From the NCBI GenBank assembly GCA_000310025.1, contig FN649739.1, forward strand, positions 3,289,067-3,353,066: a stretch of DNA of 64,000 nucleotides. The letters are read 5' to 3'. Source of the DNA: Ectocarpus siliculosus (lineage: Eukaryota > Sar > Phaeophyceae > Ectocarpales > Ectocarpaceae). Positions 47,701 through 58,035 of this stretch are shown one piece after another. Position numbers and translations under genes: made by a program. Numbering within the stretch: the first letter of the stretch is position 1; each line of letters starts with the position of its first letter. The notes under the pieces were generated by a model. The model had not been told where the DNA came from. It worked only from the letters and a program-made list of their open reading frames with translations, and did no database searches.

Positions 47701-49927
47701 NNNNNNNNNNNNNNNNNNNNNNNNNNNNNNNNNNNNNNNNNNNNNNNNNNNNNNNNNNNNNNNNNNNNNNNNNNNNNNNNNNNNNNNNNNNNNNNNNNNN
47801 NNNNNNNNNNNNNNNNNNNNNNNNNNNNNNNNNNNNNNNNNNNNNNNNNNNNNNNNNNNNNNNNNTGGTGTTTGCCCTCGGGGTTGGGTTTTCGTCGCTT
47901 GGCAACGACGTTGTAAAACAAGCCCCCCACTCGGTGTTTGCCATCGGGATTGGGTTTTCGTCGCTTGGCCACGACGTTGTAAAACAAGCCAATTCACTTC
48001 GTGAACTCGACAACCAGGTTACCGTTTTTAAAACCTCGTTTTTTTTTTTGGCGGTAACCATAATGGTGGTCGAGTAGATCATGTTGTGCGGGGTCGAGAA
48101 CCCTCACTCCGCGCAACGGGGGATGATCGCACCACGTTGTGTTAAAATGGTCAAGCTTCCTCGAGGCAGTTACACAGTGCTTACAACTGTCTCTGGAAGT
48201 GAAAGCACCAGAAAATAAATTAAGTCATAGGTAGCTGTCATCCGTACGCAAGGAAGTAAGCACAAGTTGCCGAACACCCTTAGCAGGATGCAGCTCACCC
48301 TTCATGCGACTCGCCAAATACCTCACGGCGCTTCGCGCTTGGTGATGTGAAAGCCTGGTCCGGTGAGAACCCGGCGTGCTCCGTCCCGGCTTTATAGGGA
48401 TGCGAGGTCAATGGTCAAACGACTACGGCATGCACGACTATGAGTACACCCCCCCCCCCCGTGACCCCTCACATGCAAACCATTTCGTCTGCTTTCGCAC
48501 ACCGCGTTTTCGTCGCTCGAAACAAATAGCTCGCGCGGCTCACGGTCCGGCAGAGCGTGCAAGTGCCCGTGGCAGACACCACCAACATCACCTTCGGCGG
48601 CTACTCTCTCCACCACAACGGGCTGGGAGCGGGGTCGGTCTACCTGTCCGCACAGCATGACGTCACCGCAGAACAGGTGAGAGGGTGGCGTTTGGCCGTG
48701 TGTACAACCATGGGGAAGAGCCAATCAGCTGGAAGCGTTCCAGGCACGGAGAAGCCCCCCCCCCAAGTCGCCGGAAGAATAGAAGTCTCGTCCAATCCAA
48801 TACTTGACACAAGTGGATCGGCAACGGATCCGGAGCGGAGACGGTACCAACTTCCGTTCCTCTGCATCGCAGCGTAACACACACCCCCGCCCGCCCCATG
48901 CGTGCACGCGCAGTGGGTAGGCTCCCTGGTGCAGATCGGCCAGCAGCCGAAGGTGGGCCTCTCGTGCGGCACGGCTAGCAAGGACAGCTCCGGCGTCTCT
49001 GTGCAGGTGGGAGCTCGGATCCACAAGGACCACACGTATGGAACTCCCCCCGCTGCTGTGCATCGGTTCTGCCGCAGGACGAAATATCCTTGTTTTCTCT
49101 ATGGGCGTACCTAGATATCGGTATAGGCATACCAAATCAGGGGTTCGCTACCTTTGCTGTAGTTTGATTTTATGCATCCCCTACTATGGCATATGCAACC
49201 TATTGATAGTCGTTTGAGACCCCAGGTGGGCTTATGGTTTGATAGGAGGTCGTTGGGTGTTTGGGTGGGGTCAGTTTCGCGACCCCAGTGTCCCTCTTGT
49301 CTCATCGCCTTCGACACATTTCTTGCGCGGTGGTGGTCGAGCGTGGTTTTTGCGTGTTACGCTGCTATTGTAGCTGGTTTTCGAACCTTCTAGGGCGTTC
49401 TCACCTTGCTGTCTCTTCGCAAACGAGACCTGGACCTGTCTAACCGCCACCGCAACGTGTAACCGATCGCCTCGCCGCTGCTCCATGACTATCTTAGTCG
49501 CCCACCCCCCCCCCCAGCGCTACACAAACACCAACCCTAAAAACAACAAACGACGACAACCACGTCATCTTGAGCAATGTTTCCAAACAAGCTCGTCAAC
49601 GATAGCGACGACACAATCGCCATCGTAACCGCGGTCAACCAAGGACGAGAATGAGCGAAAACAACAGCATTTGTCACGTTGGACAACGTTGCCTATCAGA
49701 CTCGTGTAGCCATGACCGCCAACCAAGCCCGACAATGACAAGACAACCTACGCATCTTGGTAGAACGTTGCCTTACAAGCTCGCCAACGATAGCAACAAT
49801 ATTAACATAGCAGGCACCGAAATCGTCATCTGGAACAACGTTGCCAAACTCGCCATATGTTCCACTGCCAACAGCAGTGGCACCGTCACTACCACTCACT
49901 ATCACATCACCAACAAAGCACGACAGC

Positions 49928-49997
<70 letters not shown>

Positions 49998-51694
49998 CAC
50001 CTTCTACCCGCGCAGAGCCAGTGCACGTACGAACCTGACGGAGGGCTGGGGTTGAGGCTGTCCACGACCGAGCGCTTGGACCCCGCCACGGTGAGGGTGA
50101 CCTGTTCATCACACACTGCGGTCACGCAACAATCTGTATGCCACAACTCGTGTGTGGTTGGTTGCTGTTGCTGCTGTCATGTTTTTATTTATGGGTGTGA
50201 CGGTTGTTACTTCTATCGTCGTCGCTGACGTTGTTGCTGTTGCTGTTGGCTGTTGCTGCTGCTACTGGTATTGTTGATTGTCAAACGTTCTTTTTTTGCG
50301 GTCGTGGTTTGTGGTTGTCAGTGCTGTATTGTGGTATCCAGATGTGGCTGTCGTCTTCCGTATCTGTTGGGAGGGAGGAAGATGCTTGCGTCCCGTGTGC
50401 CTTGCGGTAGAGTTGCTCGACGCACCGTACAGCAGTGGTTCGCTTTGTCCTCGACCTGCTCAGACTTGGCCAAACACGGTCGTCTTCTCATCTCGCCTTT
50501 TTGGCCTTACGCTCGCATCTTCGCTTCTATTCTCTCTCTCTCGCCCTCTCTCTGGCATTAAAACGCTCGCGTACAGGTGGTGGACATGTCGTGGGGAGTT
50601 GTAGGAGGCAAGGAGGGCGGTGCCGCGGATGATGCTGTGACCGTGCACGTCACAAGGGTGGTCGGAGACGGAACCGGGACTCTTGCTGGGGAGGTACGTT
50701 TTAGTTTTTGTTCAGTTTTTTTTTCGCAGCGTATGTATATTTCAATACGTTTGGCAGTTTTGAGGGAAGGTAGTGCTGCACTTTTCTCGCGGTAAATAAT
50801 CGAAGGCAATCACCGCAGGAGGGATTGGTAGGGGGCCTATAGACGGATCAGCGCCGATTAGTCTAGCGGTTTGATTTTGGGCTCCTATGTATGTAGTACG
50901 CACGCTGAATTGTGTATTTTGGATAATTGTTGGTTGTCCGTGTCTACTTCTTTTGTCCTAGAACAGGACGAAAAGGAATGCATCCGGTACCCTACATTAC
51001 GTCTGAATGTGTATTGTACTCGATCGAACATGTTGCGAATGTCTATGCCATTGGTACACGGCCTTCTTGTTGGTGCTTACTGTACGTCGCCCTGTTCCTG
51101 CCTACAAAAGGACGAGAAGGAGTTCACACGGCACCCTAAATCACGTCTGAATGTGTATTGCACTCGTTCGCCCAAACATGTTGTGAATGTATATACCATT
51201 GGCACACGGCCTTCTTGTTGGTGCCTACTGTACGTAGCCCTGTTCTTGCCTCTTTAACTTGTGTTCCCTCGCCTGTCCATGACGGGGTTCTTGTTTGCCA
51301 CTCTGCCCTCGGCATGCTTTTGTATCCCCCGTGACATTGGTCCTACTGTCTGCCGAATTCTCTGGTTTCTCGCTCTCGATCGTCGGGCTTGGTTTTCGTC
51401 GCCTCGTGTTAGTCTCCTCAGTTATGGTTATCGTTTAGCGTATGATTTATTGAGGTCCGCTCTCTTGAGCTGGGTTAGTGAACCTAAATATTTTCTCCAT
51501 TTTGAGCCTGACTCTACGGAGAACACGCGTTCTTCTTCTCAGCAAAGGAACTAATCCCTGTGGTCTTTGTTTTCCCTCGATCGTAGCTCCGCCCCCCCCC
51601 CTCACCCCCCGCCTTTCTCTTTCTCTTTCTCTCTTTCTTTCTCTCTCTCGCTTCTCTCTCTCTTTCTCTCTGTCTCTCGCCCTCTCTCTCTCTT

Positions 51695-51725
<31 letters not shown>

Positions 51726-54700
51726 CTCTCTCTCCCGTCACACCTCCGCGCGCGGACGTTGAGACACGCCTGACCCACATTTTCCCCCTGTGCATTGCAA
51801 AGCAGCCCGCTTGCGCCCGCCTATAACCCTGATGCACACGCTGCGCCTCGTGCTCCTCGCCCCTCAAAAACCGCTTCCAACGACAGGTAGCTTTAGGGCC
51901 CAGATCGTGGATGGATCTAGGCCTCCGACTCTCCTATCGGCACACCATCGCCCCTTCGAGAATGTTGCAGCTAGGCGGGAAGATAGGGGTTCGAGGGGTG
52001 GAGGTTAGTTGAGTTCGTCGCGTGTGATGGCAAGGCGCAGCTGAGGTGTGTGGTTGGTAGTCCCACGGCTTTTTGTGGTGGCGTGGTCCCTGAAGCTGGT
52101 GAGTGCTTCCGGGGTTCGGAGACGCGAAAGCTTGGGTGGGTCCCGCTGCATGCCCGGACAAGAAAAAACGGCGGGAGCAACAACAGCGTCACATCATCAT
52201 CATCACTAACGATGATGACAGCACCCAATATACCAACACAATAGCCGCCACGTGACCGAACAACAGCGGCAACGATAACGGCGACAGCATCATCATCATT
52301 AACACCATCATGGGCGATGATGACGACAGCGATGACCAACAGTAGACGCAAAGAAGATTGTATCGGCGGAGATGTTTTCGCGCAACGAACCAATCTTTTA
52401 ATTATTTAAATAATTAACAATCACGAACCTGGCATGTTTTTTTTTAAGACTAGAAACCTTCGTTACAACGTACCCTCCTCTGGCCACTGCTCATTCTCGC
52501 GGTGTATATCTGTCGCGACCATTCTGCTCATTGTTGCTGTCCAGGTGGAGTTAGATTCCAGGAGATTCCTCCCGCGTCAGGTGAAACTCAAGACCGCGCT
52601 CAGGGTCGGCGACGGGGGGGTGTCAGCGGTGTTTAGGTGACGAAGCAGAGAGAAAGTAACACCAAGAAACACATTGCTATTTTTTTTTCTTACAAGTGAC
52701 CCCGCTGACGTGGGTTCATGAGAGCCTGGCAGTGTCATCAAAGGGGTGATGCTGCAAGATGAAACTAAAAGCAAGCAGCAGGACCAAATCAAACGAACAA
52801 ATTGCGAATCTGTACGTACAGTCTTATATACTGCATTCGACACAAGATAACACGCCCACCTGAAACGACGCACCCGGTGGTACAGTAGTAGTATCTATTG
52901 CAGTAGTATTTTTTCGGATTATTAACGTGAGCCGAAAGCGTGAAACTACTCCCAGATCAAGTATATTTAGTAGGGCAACGTAAGATACCACCTACGCTTT
53001 AATATTTGTTCCAAGTTTGTTTGTTTTTTGCAAACGTCGTTGGTCAAAACCCACCCGGCCAGAGCGAACGCAAGAGATGATGATTCAGCTTCTGCATCAT
53101 CCTTGTGAACCGTTGCCGGGGCCGAAGAAAACCCGGCATATCGCGCCGTTCCGGCATTGTAGGGATGCGAGGCCAACGGTCTAGCGACTACTACTGGGCA
53201 GAGATCGCATCATATTTTCTAGCGTTAACACCACAACAAACAAAGCATGTTTTTACATGAGTCCCCCCCCCCCCCCCCCCCCCCGGCCTTGCCACGGTGA
53301 CGATGATGATCGGTCTGATGTGTCAGCCTGCAGCGTGGAGCGATGGTGTTCGAGCTACCGGTGCTCCTGTCGTCCCTCCTAACGGGCTGGACGTTGACCT
53401 GCGGAGGGCTTCTCCCGGCCCTGGTGGACGCCGGGGTAGGCTGGCTGTTGTCTTCGGCGTGGCAGCGTAGGGCCGAACGGTATGTGTGTGTTATTTTGTT
53501 TGTTATTATTGTGCATCACTAACCGGCTTGTGTGTGAGAGAGAGAGAAAGAAAGAGAGCAGCCTACGTTTCTTTTTTTCTTAGGAACAGAACCAATATAT
53601 ATATGAAGTGAAGGCAAAGACAAAAATACAGCGAAAAACTATCTCTCTCCACAGATGAGTTCATTCCAGGATAAATTGGAAATTGACCCATAGCGTCAGC
53701 GCAGCCAATACCTTGTTTTTCGTTGCTGGACGATGCGCGGCGCAACCTGTCTTTGTAAACGGTATATTTCTCGCCGCACCTCATGCTGCCGAATTGGTAC
53801 ATACCGCGATCGAAGCCAAGCGAGCTTACGTATCCCCTGAAAAGAGACGCTTCTACATCGACACGGTGACAGCCTGTTCTGTGCGCAGTGCATAGATTTT
53901 TAGAAAATGTGCTTTCGATCACGGAGCACTACCTGTTAGGGATATAACAACGGACGGTCGAAGGCGATATGTTGAAGTCTCAATCTTTTTAGTTGTTGTT
54001 GTCACCTCTACATTACCCATCGCAAGCAGTTTTCAGGAGCCTTTTTTTGCCCCGTGCGCGGTCCAGCAACAGAGGGGCCTTCTCCTGTGTTTTCGGTCCG
54101 TTACCACCTTGTTGTGCGTGGCCTGAGCAGGCTGAGGTCGGAGGGAGAGCCTTTGAGGCGCAGGCGGCTTGCGAGGGACTGGGGAGACGCGGCGAGCCAG
54201 GTGCGGCTGATGGTGCACATGGCGGACAAGAGGCGGCACGAGGAGAAGGAGAAAGGGGGTGAGCAGCTACCGCAGGTCACAAGCTCCGTCCATTTCGGGA
54301 CGGACGGCTTTCGTTCTCTAGACTCTGAGCCTTCGGCTCTCGATCTTGGGGGTGATTTGATTGGTTGGGTCGCGTCTGGTTTTGTCCTACTTCCATACTT
54401 GTATATTTTTCCCCTACCCTGTTGTGTGTACAGTAGAGGGCCCTGTTTAGTGCCGGTTGAATAGTGCCGGTTGCCGGTATAGTGCCATACGATGTTTTCG
54501 GCTCGCACACACTGGAATGCCAAGTCGTTGTTCGGTACTTTGAATAGAGTCGGTGAAATTTCGGCGCACACGCCGGCACTAAAACAGGGACCTCTACTGT
54601 ACAGTACCCTCTCCCTTGGTTTCTTGTTTATGGCCCATTTTTTAATTGACGCGGCCGTCTCTGATTCTTCGTCCACTATTTCTGCCGGACGGGCGTCTGT

Positions 54701-57626
54701 GGTTTGCAGGCAGACCAACGGCGAGAGGGTGTGTTTGTATTTTGGCGTTCCTGCAGATCGTGTGCCGTTCGTTCGTCCTCACCTCTCCAACGGTTTCGGG
54801 CAACGTTTGATGCTGTTATCCTTCTCACAAGTATGTGTATCTTCCTTAAAACCCAAAAATACAACCAGAACATATTTGTTCTCAAGTTTCCTTGACTGAG
54901 CGACTGACCTGCTGAATGTCGTGTTTTGTCCCCCAAGTCTGAAAACCCTCGATCGCTATCCTTCGGAGCGTGCGCGTTTTGTGTTCGTTTTCGTTTAAGT
55001 TGAGGTGGTGGCAATCTAAACTCGTCTTTTCGTGTGTCACCTCCTCTCCATCTCTCTCTCCCCCACCCTCTCCATCTCCCTCTCCCTCTCCCTCCCTCTC
55101 TCTCTCTCTGTCTTCCTCTCCCTGTGTGTCTGTCTCTTTATCTCGCCCTCTCTCCCTCTCTCTCTCTCGTGTCTTGCCGTGCTGATTTTCGTTACATAAA
55201 CAAATTTTCGTCGCTCGAACAAACAAAGTCCCTTCGCGTGGCCATCACCCCGGCCATAGTAGCCCTAACCCGACATCCGTCCCACCAACCCAAACACGAA
55301 CCAGGGATGGTCATCTTACTCGCGAGGTACGGCGCCGACCTCTCCCGCGACTGCGGGGAGCGGTGGTGGGCGCAAGCTCCGCAGAATGCAGCGGCGGGGG
55401 GGGGCACTGCCGGAACGCCGGCGATGCCTCTGAGCGGGTTGGTGGAGTCGGAGGGGCCCGAGGGGGCGGCGGCGGTGGAGCTGGTCTCTCAGCCGAACGT
55501 TGACGTTACCGTGCCCCTGCAATTCTTTGTCAAGGTGTGTACAATACATGCTTTGTATCTGAAAAACGCATGTCTGCCCGTTTTCTGCGGTTCCGTTGTC
55601 CCTACTTTTATGCGCGCGGGGGGGATCGCAGTGTCTCCTCTTCAATAATCCAGGAAAACGCCTGCAAATCTCAGTTTTCCAAAGTCTAACTCCAGTACGA
55701 AACTACAGTCGCAAAATAACCGTCCGCCGCGGTTGCTTGTGTACAACGTTAGTGTCTGGGATTGTAGATAGCCCTTGTGATAAACGGCGGACTAGTGGTC
55801 CGCGATTTTCCAAACGATCCTTCTATCATGGCCGATCTACAAGCAGGATTTTGGAAGCTGCTGTGCGGTCCGATTTTGAAACGCTTCAAGCACCTTTGCT
55901 TGCGGGTAGACCTACATATGCATGGCCCCAGGCATTCAAATTGACTATGGCCACGAGTAGGACATGTTAGGGAAGAGCTGCGCTGAAGTTCGCGGCCCCA
56001 CACACTCACGTAGGTGCTGATTCGCCGTTGCTGCTGTGTGCTTGAAGCGTTTCAAAATCGGACCGCACAGCAGCTTAAAAATTTCTGCTTGTAGCTCACT
56101 GATCTCGATGGTGGAAGGATCGTTTGGAAAATTGCGGACCGCTAGTCTGCAGTGTATCGCAAGGGCTACATTTTCAGATTCTACCATTGTACACAAGCAA
56201 CCGCGGCGGACGATTAATTTGCGATGGTAGTTATGTGCTGGAGTTAGACTTTGAAAAATTGAGATATTCAGGCGTTTCCTGGATTTTTCGGAGGAGGTAC
56301 TGCGATCCCCCCCGCGCCCTTAAGAAAATACTCTACTACCCGTTCCCGTTCGAGATAAATAGCACTGGTGCCGCAGACGAAGGGCGTGTGTTGTTGGAAG
56401 TCTTTAACAGCAGTGAGAAGGGAACACGTGTATGGAAGCTTTTGGTTTGTTCCTTCGCCCGTGTTCTTTTTATATTTTGCAAAAGACAGAGAAACAGCTA
56501 TTAAAAAAAAAACTTCTTCCGCACCTTCCGCACCTTCCGCACTGCCCCCCTCACCCCACCGTCTTTGCAAAAACTCTGTCTACCAACCGCCGCCCAAACG
56601 GGATGCGCGACACCACACCCCCGCAGGATTCCACGCTAACGCTGCCGTTCGGCAGCAAGTCCCACCTCCTGGGCTTCTTCACCCCGGCCCCGTGCCGGTT
56701 ACCCCGTCGGGAACCGCCTTCTTCGGATTATCGAGAGGGGGCACACAGCCAAGAACGATACGGCTGGGGGGGGGAGGGAACGGCGGGCTGGGGTCCCCCG
56801 CTCCCCGCCGCGGCGGCGCAACTGTGAGCGGCGAAAATTTTGTAGGGATTTTTTTTCTCACAGAATGTGACGTACGTTCTAGTCTGCCGAGCCCCCCGCG
56901 CAGCAAAGGTTCCGACGTTTTTGGGGGGCGGGGGCGGGGTAGAGGTGTGTGGTTCTCGTAGCTTTGGTGATCGAGGTGGAGAATGAAGAGCATGGTACCA
57001 CGCCGTTCAATGATGGAGCTTTGCACAATACAACCGTTTCTTCCCCTTTTTTTTTGTTGTCTCCTCGTGAGTTGACATGTATCCCCTGCGTGGCCTTCCT
57101 ATCGTGTGTTTGACCCACCCACGCACACATGTTATTGCTACGGTGTCTGTCTTTAATCCGGAGAGTAGCGTAGACTCCCCCATGACGCTCGTTCACAGGA
57201 TCCCAGATCATGGCCTATAGGAGCATTTTGTGTGTCCCACCGCACTGAGACTCATGTCTTTTCATTGGTCGGCAGGTTAGCGCGGTCGATGCTAACGAGA
57301 AAGACACACACATACACCTTGGTCAGCCGGCGGGCGCGGTCGATGGTAAATCAAGACACACATAAAACACACATCCCAGACACCTACAAGGAAGACCCCA
57401 GAGATGGAGAAGTATTGCTGCCTCCTTTTTTTTGTTTGTTTTACACCACGACCGTCTCCTTTGCTCTTACGTTCGCTGCTCCTTGCCGCGCGCGCCCCCC
57501 CCCCTTCCCAGGCGCATCCGGTACCTGTTCGCCGGACGCACTTTCGAGGAGACCTTCCGGGACTGTCAAGAAGTCGTCCTTCCCTCGCCGACGTCGGCTT
57601 ACCTGGGAGACTCGGACGTCCGATAG
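41788..57626 (+). CDS. DNAJC11: DnaJ homologue subfamily C member 11
   Basis: Fifteen exons join in phase to 576 aa (human DNAJC11: 559 aa): 41788-41834, 43959-44067, 45043-45171, 45867-45962, 46699-46851, 48554-48676, 48914-49006, 50016-50090, 50577-50693, 52545-52636, 53327-53479, 54131-54258, 55305-55534, 56627-56697, 57512-57626. Residues ~7-105 are a J-domain with the HPD motif (44014-44022), so it should stimulate Hsp70. Residues ~180-390 match the DNAJC11 middle region (VADTTNITFGGYS; hydrophobic FELPVLLSSLLTG). Residues ~395-570 match the DUF3395 C-terminal domain (MVILLARYG, VDVTVPLQFFVK, LLGFFTPAP). In animals DNAJC11 associates with the MICOS/MIB machinery at mitochondrial cristae junctions; that role here is inferred. 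About 40 extra Gly/Ala/Pro-rich residues lie in the C-terminal domain. The exon 14 donor (CG then GTTACC) is the least certain junction. Confidence 0.92.
42317..42533 (-). mobile_element. 217-bp MITE, copy 2 (DNAJC11 intron 1)
   Basis: Same terminal inverted repeats (CCGTATATGACACAAGATAA and complement), same 217-bp length and TA flanks (42315-42316, 42534-42535) as the copy at 28425, but the interior reads in the opposite direction (AACGCCGCCGTTTTCGGCG). Confidence 0.85.
42534..43958 (+). other. Rest of DNAJC11 intron 1
   Basis: No further J-domain exon is needed, because exon 1 ends AG and exon 2 starts G to give one Arg codon. No other gene was recognised on either strand. Confidence 0.5.
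45011..45024 (+). repeat. C14 homopolymer before DNAJC11 exon 3
   Basis: A run of 14 C ends 18 bases before the exon 3 acceptor (CAG at 45040-45042) and is the only strong pyrimidine tract there. Confidence 0.7.
47451..47865. other. Assembly gap (415 N)
   Basis: Run of N inside the intron between DNAJC11 exons 5 and 6, bordered on the left by a C homopolymer and on the right by a tandem ~62-bp repeat. Flanking exons join in phase without it. Confidence 0.98.
47866..48456 (-). mobile_element. SINE-like composite repeat, second long copy
   Basis: Aligns along its length with 4651-5195 in the same orientation. Its distal end carries two tandem ~62-bp units (TTGGGTTTTCGTCGCTTGGC at ~47883 and ~47951) running into the N gap. 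The tRNA-like head is at ~48350-48456, next to a C homopolymer. It lies in a DNAJC11 intron, antisense to the gene. Confidence 0.55.
49545..49865 (+). repeat. Degenerate tandem repeats around CAACGTTGCC
   Basis: Segments with CGTTGCC..ACAAGCTCG..CAACGATAGC recur at roughly 100-130-bp spacing in the intron before exon 8. They are diverged and are not exons. Confidence 0.35.
49925..49997 (+). repeat. (CAA)n microsatellite before DNAJC11 exon 8
   Basis: About 24 CAA units end 18 bases before the acceptor CAG at 50013-50015. Apparent poly-Gln/Asn/Thr ORFs across it are artefacts of the repeat. Confidence 0.85.
50960..51255 (+). repeat. Two-copy ~147-bp tandem duplication
   Basis: ACGTCTGAATGTGTATTG, GGCCTTCTTGTTGGTGC and GTAGCCCTGTTC-like blocks each occur twice in order. 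The duplication lies in DNAJC11 intron 9. Confidence 0.7.
51597..51735 (+). repeat. CT-rich microsatellite
   Basis: Imperfect (TTTCTCTC)n run in DNAJC11 intron 9. A second CT-rich tract lies at ~55046-55170 upstream of exon 13. Confidence 0.75.
52826..52866. repeat. Degenerate MITE terminus
   Basis: TTCGACACAAGATAACACGC resembles one end of the 217-bp MITE. No partner end was found nearby. Confidence 0.4.
53085..53207 (-). mobile_element. SINE-like head fragment in DNAJC11 intron 10
   Basis: On the minus strand, TAGTCGCTAGACCGTTGGCC, CTCGCATCCCTACAATGCC and GCCGGGTTTTCTTCGG match the tRNA-like head of the composite family. Confidence 0.5.
53263..53284 (+). repeat. C22 homopolymer before DNAJC11 exon 11
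   Basis: A run of 22 C about 40 bases upstream of the exon 11 acceptor (CAG at 53324-53326). Confidence 0.7.
54431..54599. mobile_element. 169-bp TA-flanked MITE in DNAJC11 intron 12
   Basis: CAGTAGAGGGCCCTGTTTAG at the left and its near-complement CTAAAACAGGGACCTCTACTG at the right, with TA at 54429-54430 and 54600-54601. Subterminal TAGTGCCGGT blocks resemble those of the 838-bp element at 15013, so both may use the same Tc1/mariner-type transposase. Confidence 0.75.
55613..56317. mobile_element. ~700-bp foldback element in DNAJC11 intron 13
   Basis: Arms of ~280 bp (55613-55893 and 56038-56317) are inverted copies. GGGGGGGATCGCAGTG at the left pairs with CTGCGATCCCCCCC at the right, and CTTCAAGCAC with GTGCTTGAAG at the inner ends. 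The ~145-bp spacer has no ORF of note. It encodes no transposase. Confidence 0.75.
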
Positions 57627-58035
57627 ACGGTTACGGTTCATCGGAAAGACGGTTTCGTCCTTCCCTCGCCGACGGCGACTTTTTACCAGGGAGACTCAGA
57701 GGGCCGGTAGACGGTTTCGGTTCGTCCGATAGACGTTGCGGTTCGTCCGGAACGCGGTTACGGTTCGTCGGAAGACGGTTTCGTCCTTCCCTCGCCGACG
57801 TCAAGGTACCACGGAGACTTGGGGGGGGGGTCCGATAGACGGTTACGGTTCGTCCGGTCGTTGGTTACGGTTCATCCGAAGACGATTTTGCCCTTCCCTC
57901 GCGGACGCCAACGTGCCGGGGAGCCTCAGAGGTTCCATGGACGATTACGGTTCGTCTGATAGACGGTTACGGTTCGTCTGAAAGACGGTTACGGTTCGTC
58001 CGATAGACGGTTACGGTTCGTCCGTCGAATCGAGA
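57600..58035 (+). repeat. Minisatellite starting at the DNAJC11 stop codon
   Basis: Units built from GTCCGATAGACGGTTACGGTT, GACGGTTTCGTCCTTCCCTC and CGTCCGGTCGTTGG-like blocks repeat many times. The first unit contains the TAG (57624-57626) that ends DNAJC11, and the CCTTCCCTCGCCGACG of its last coding codons recurs downstream (~57657, 57785, 57893). Confidence 0.75.

Noticed and set aside
47238-48082. ORFs of 200-280 codons across 47.2-48.1 kb
   Set aside because: They run through the N gap and exist only because N codons are not stops.
49841-50038. Poly-Asn/Gln/Thr proteins at the CAA repeat
   Set aside because: Frames of a microsatellite in a DNAJC11 intron; only the 75 bases after 50015 are exon.
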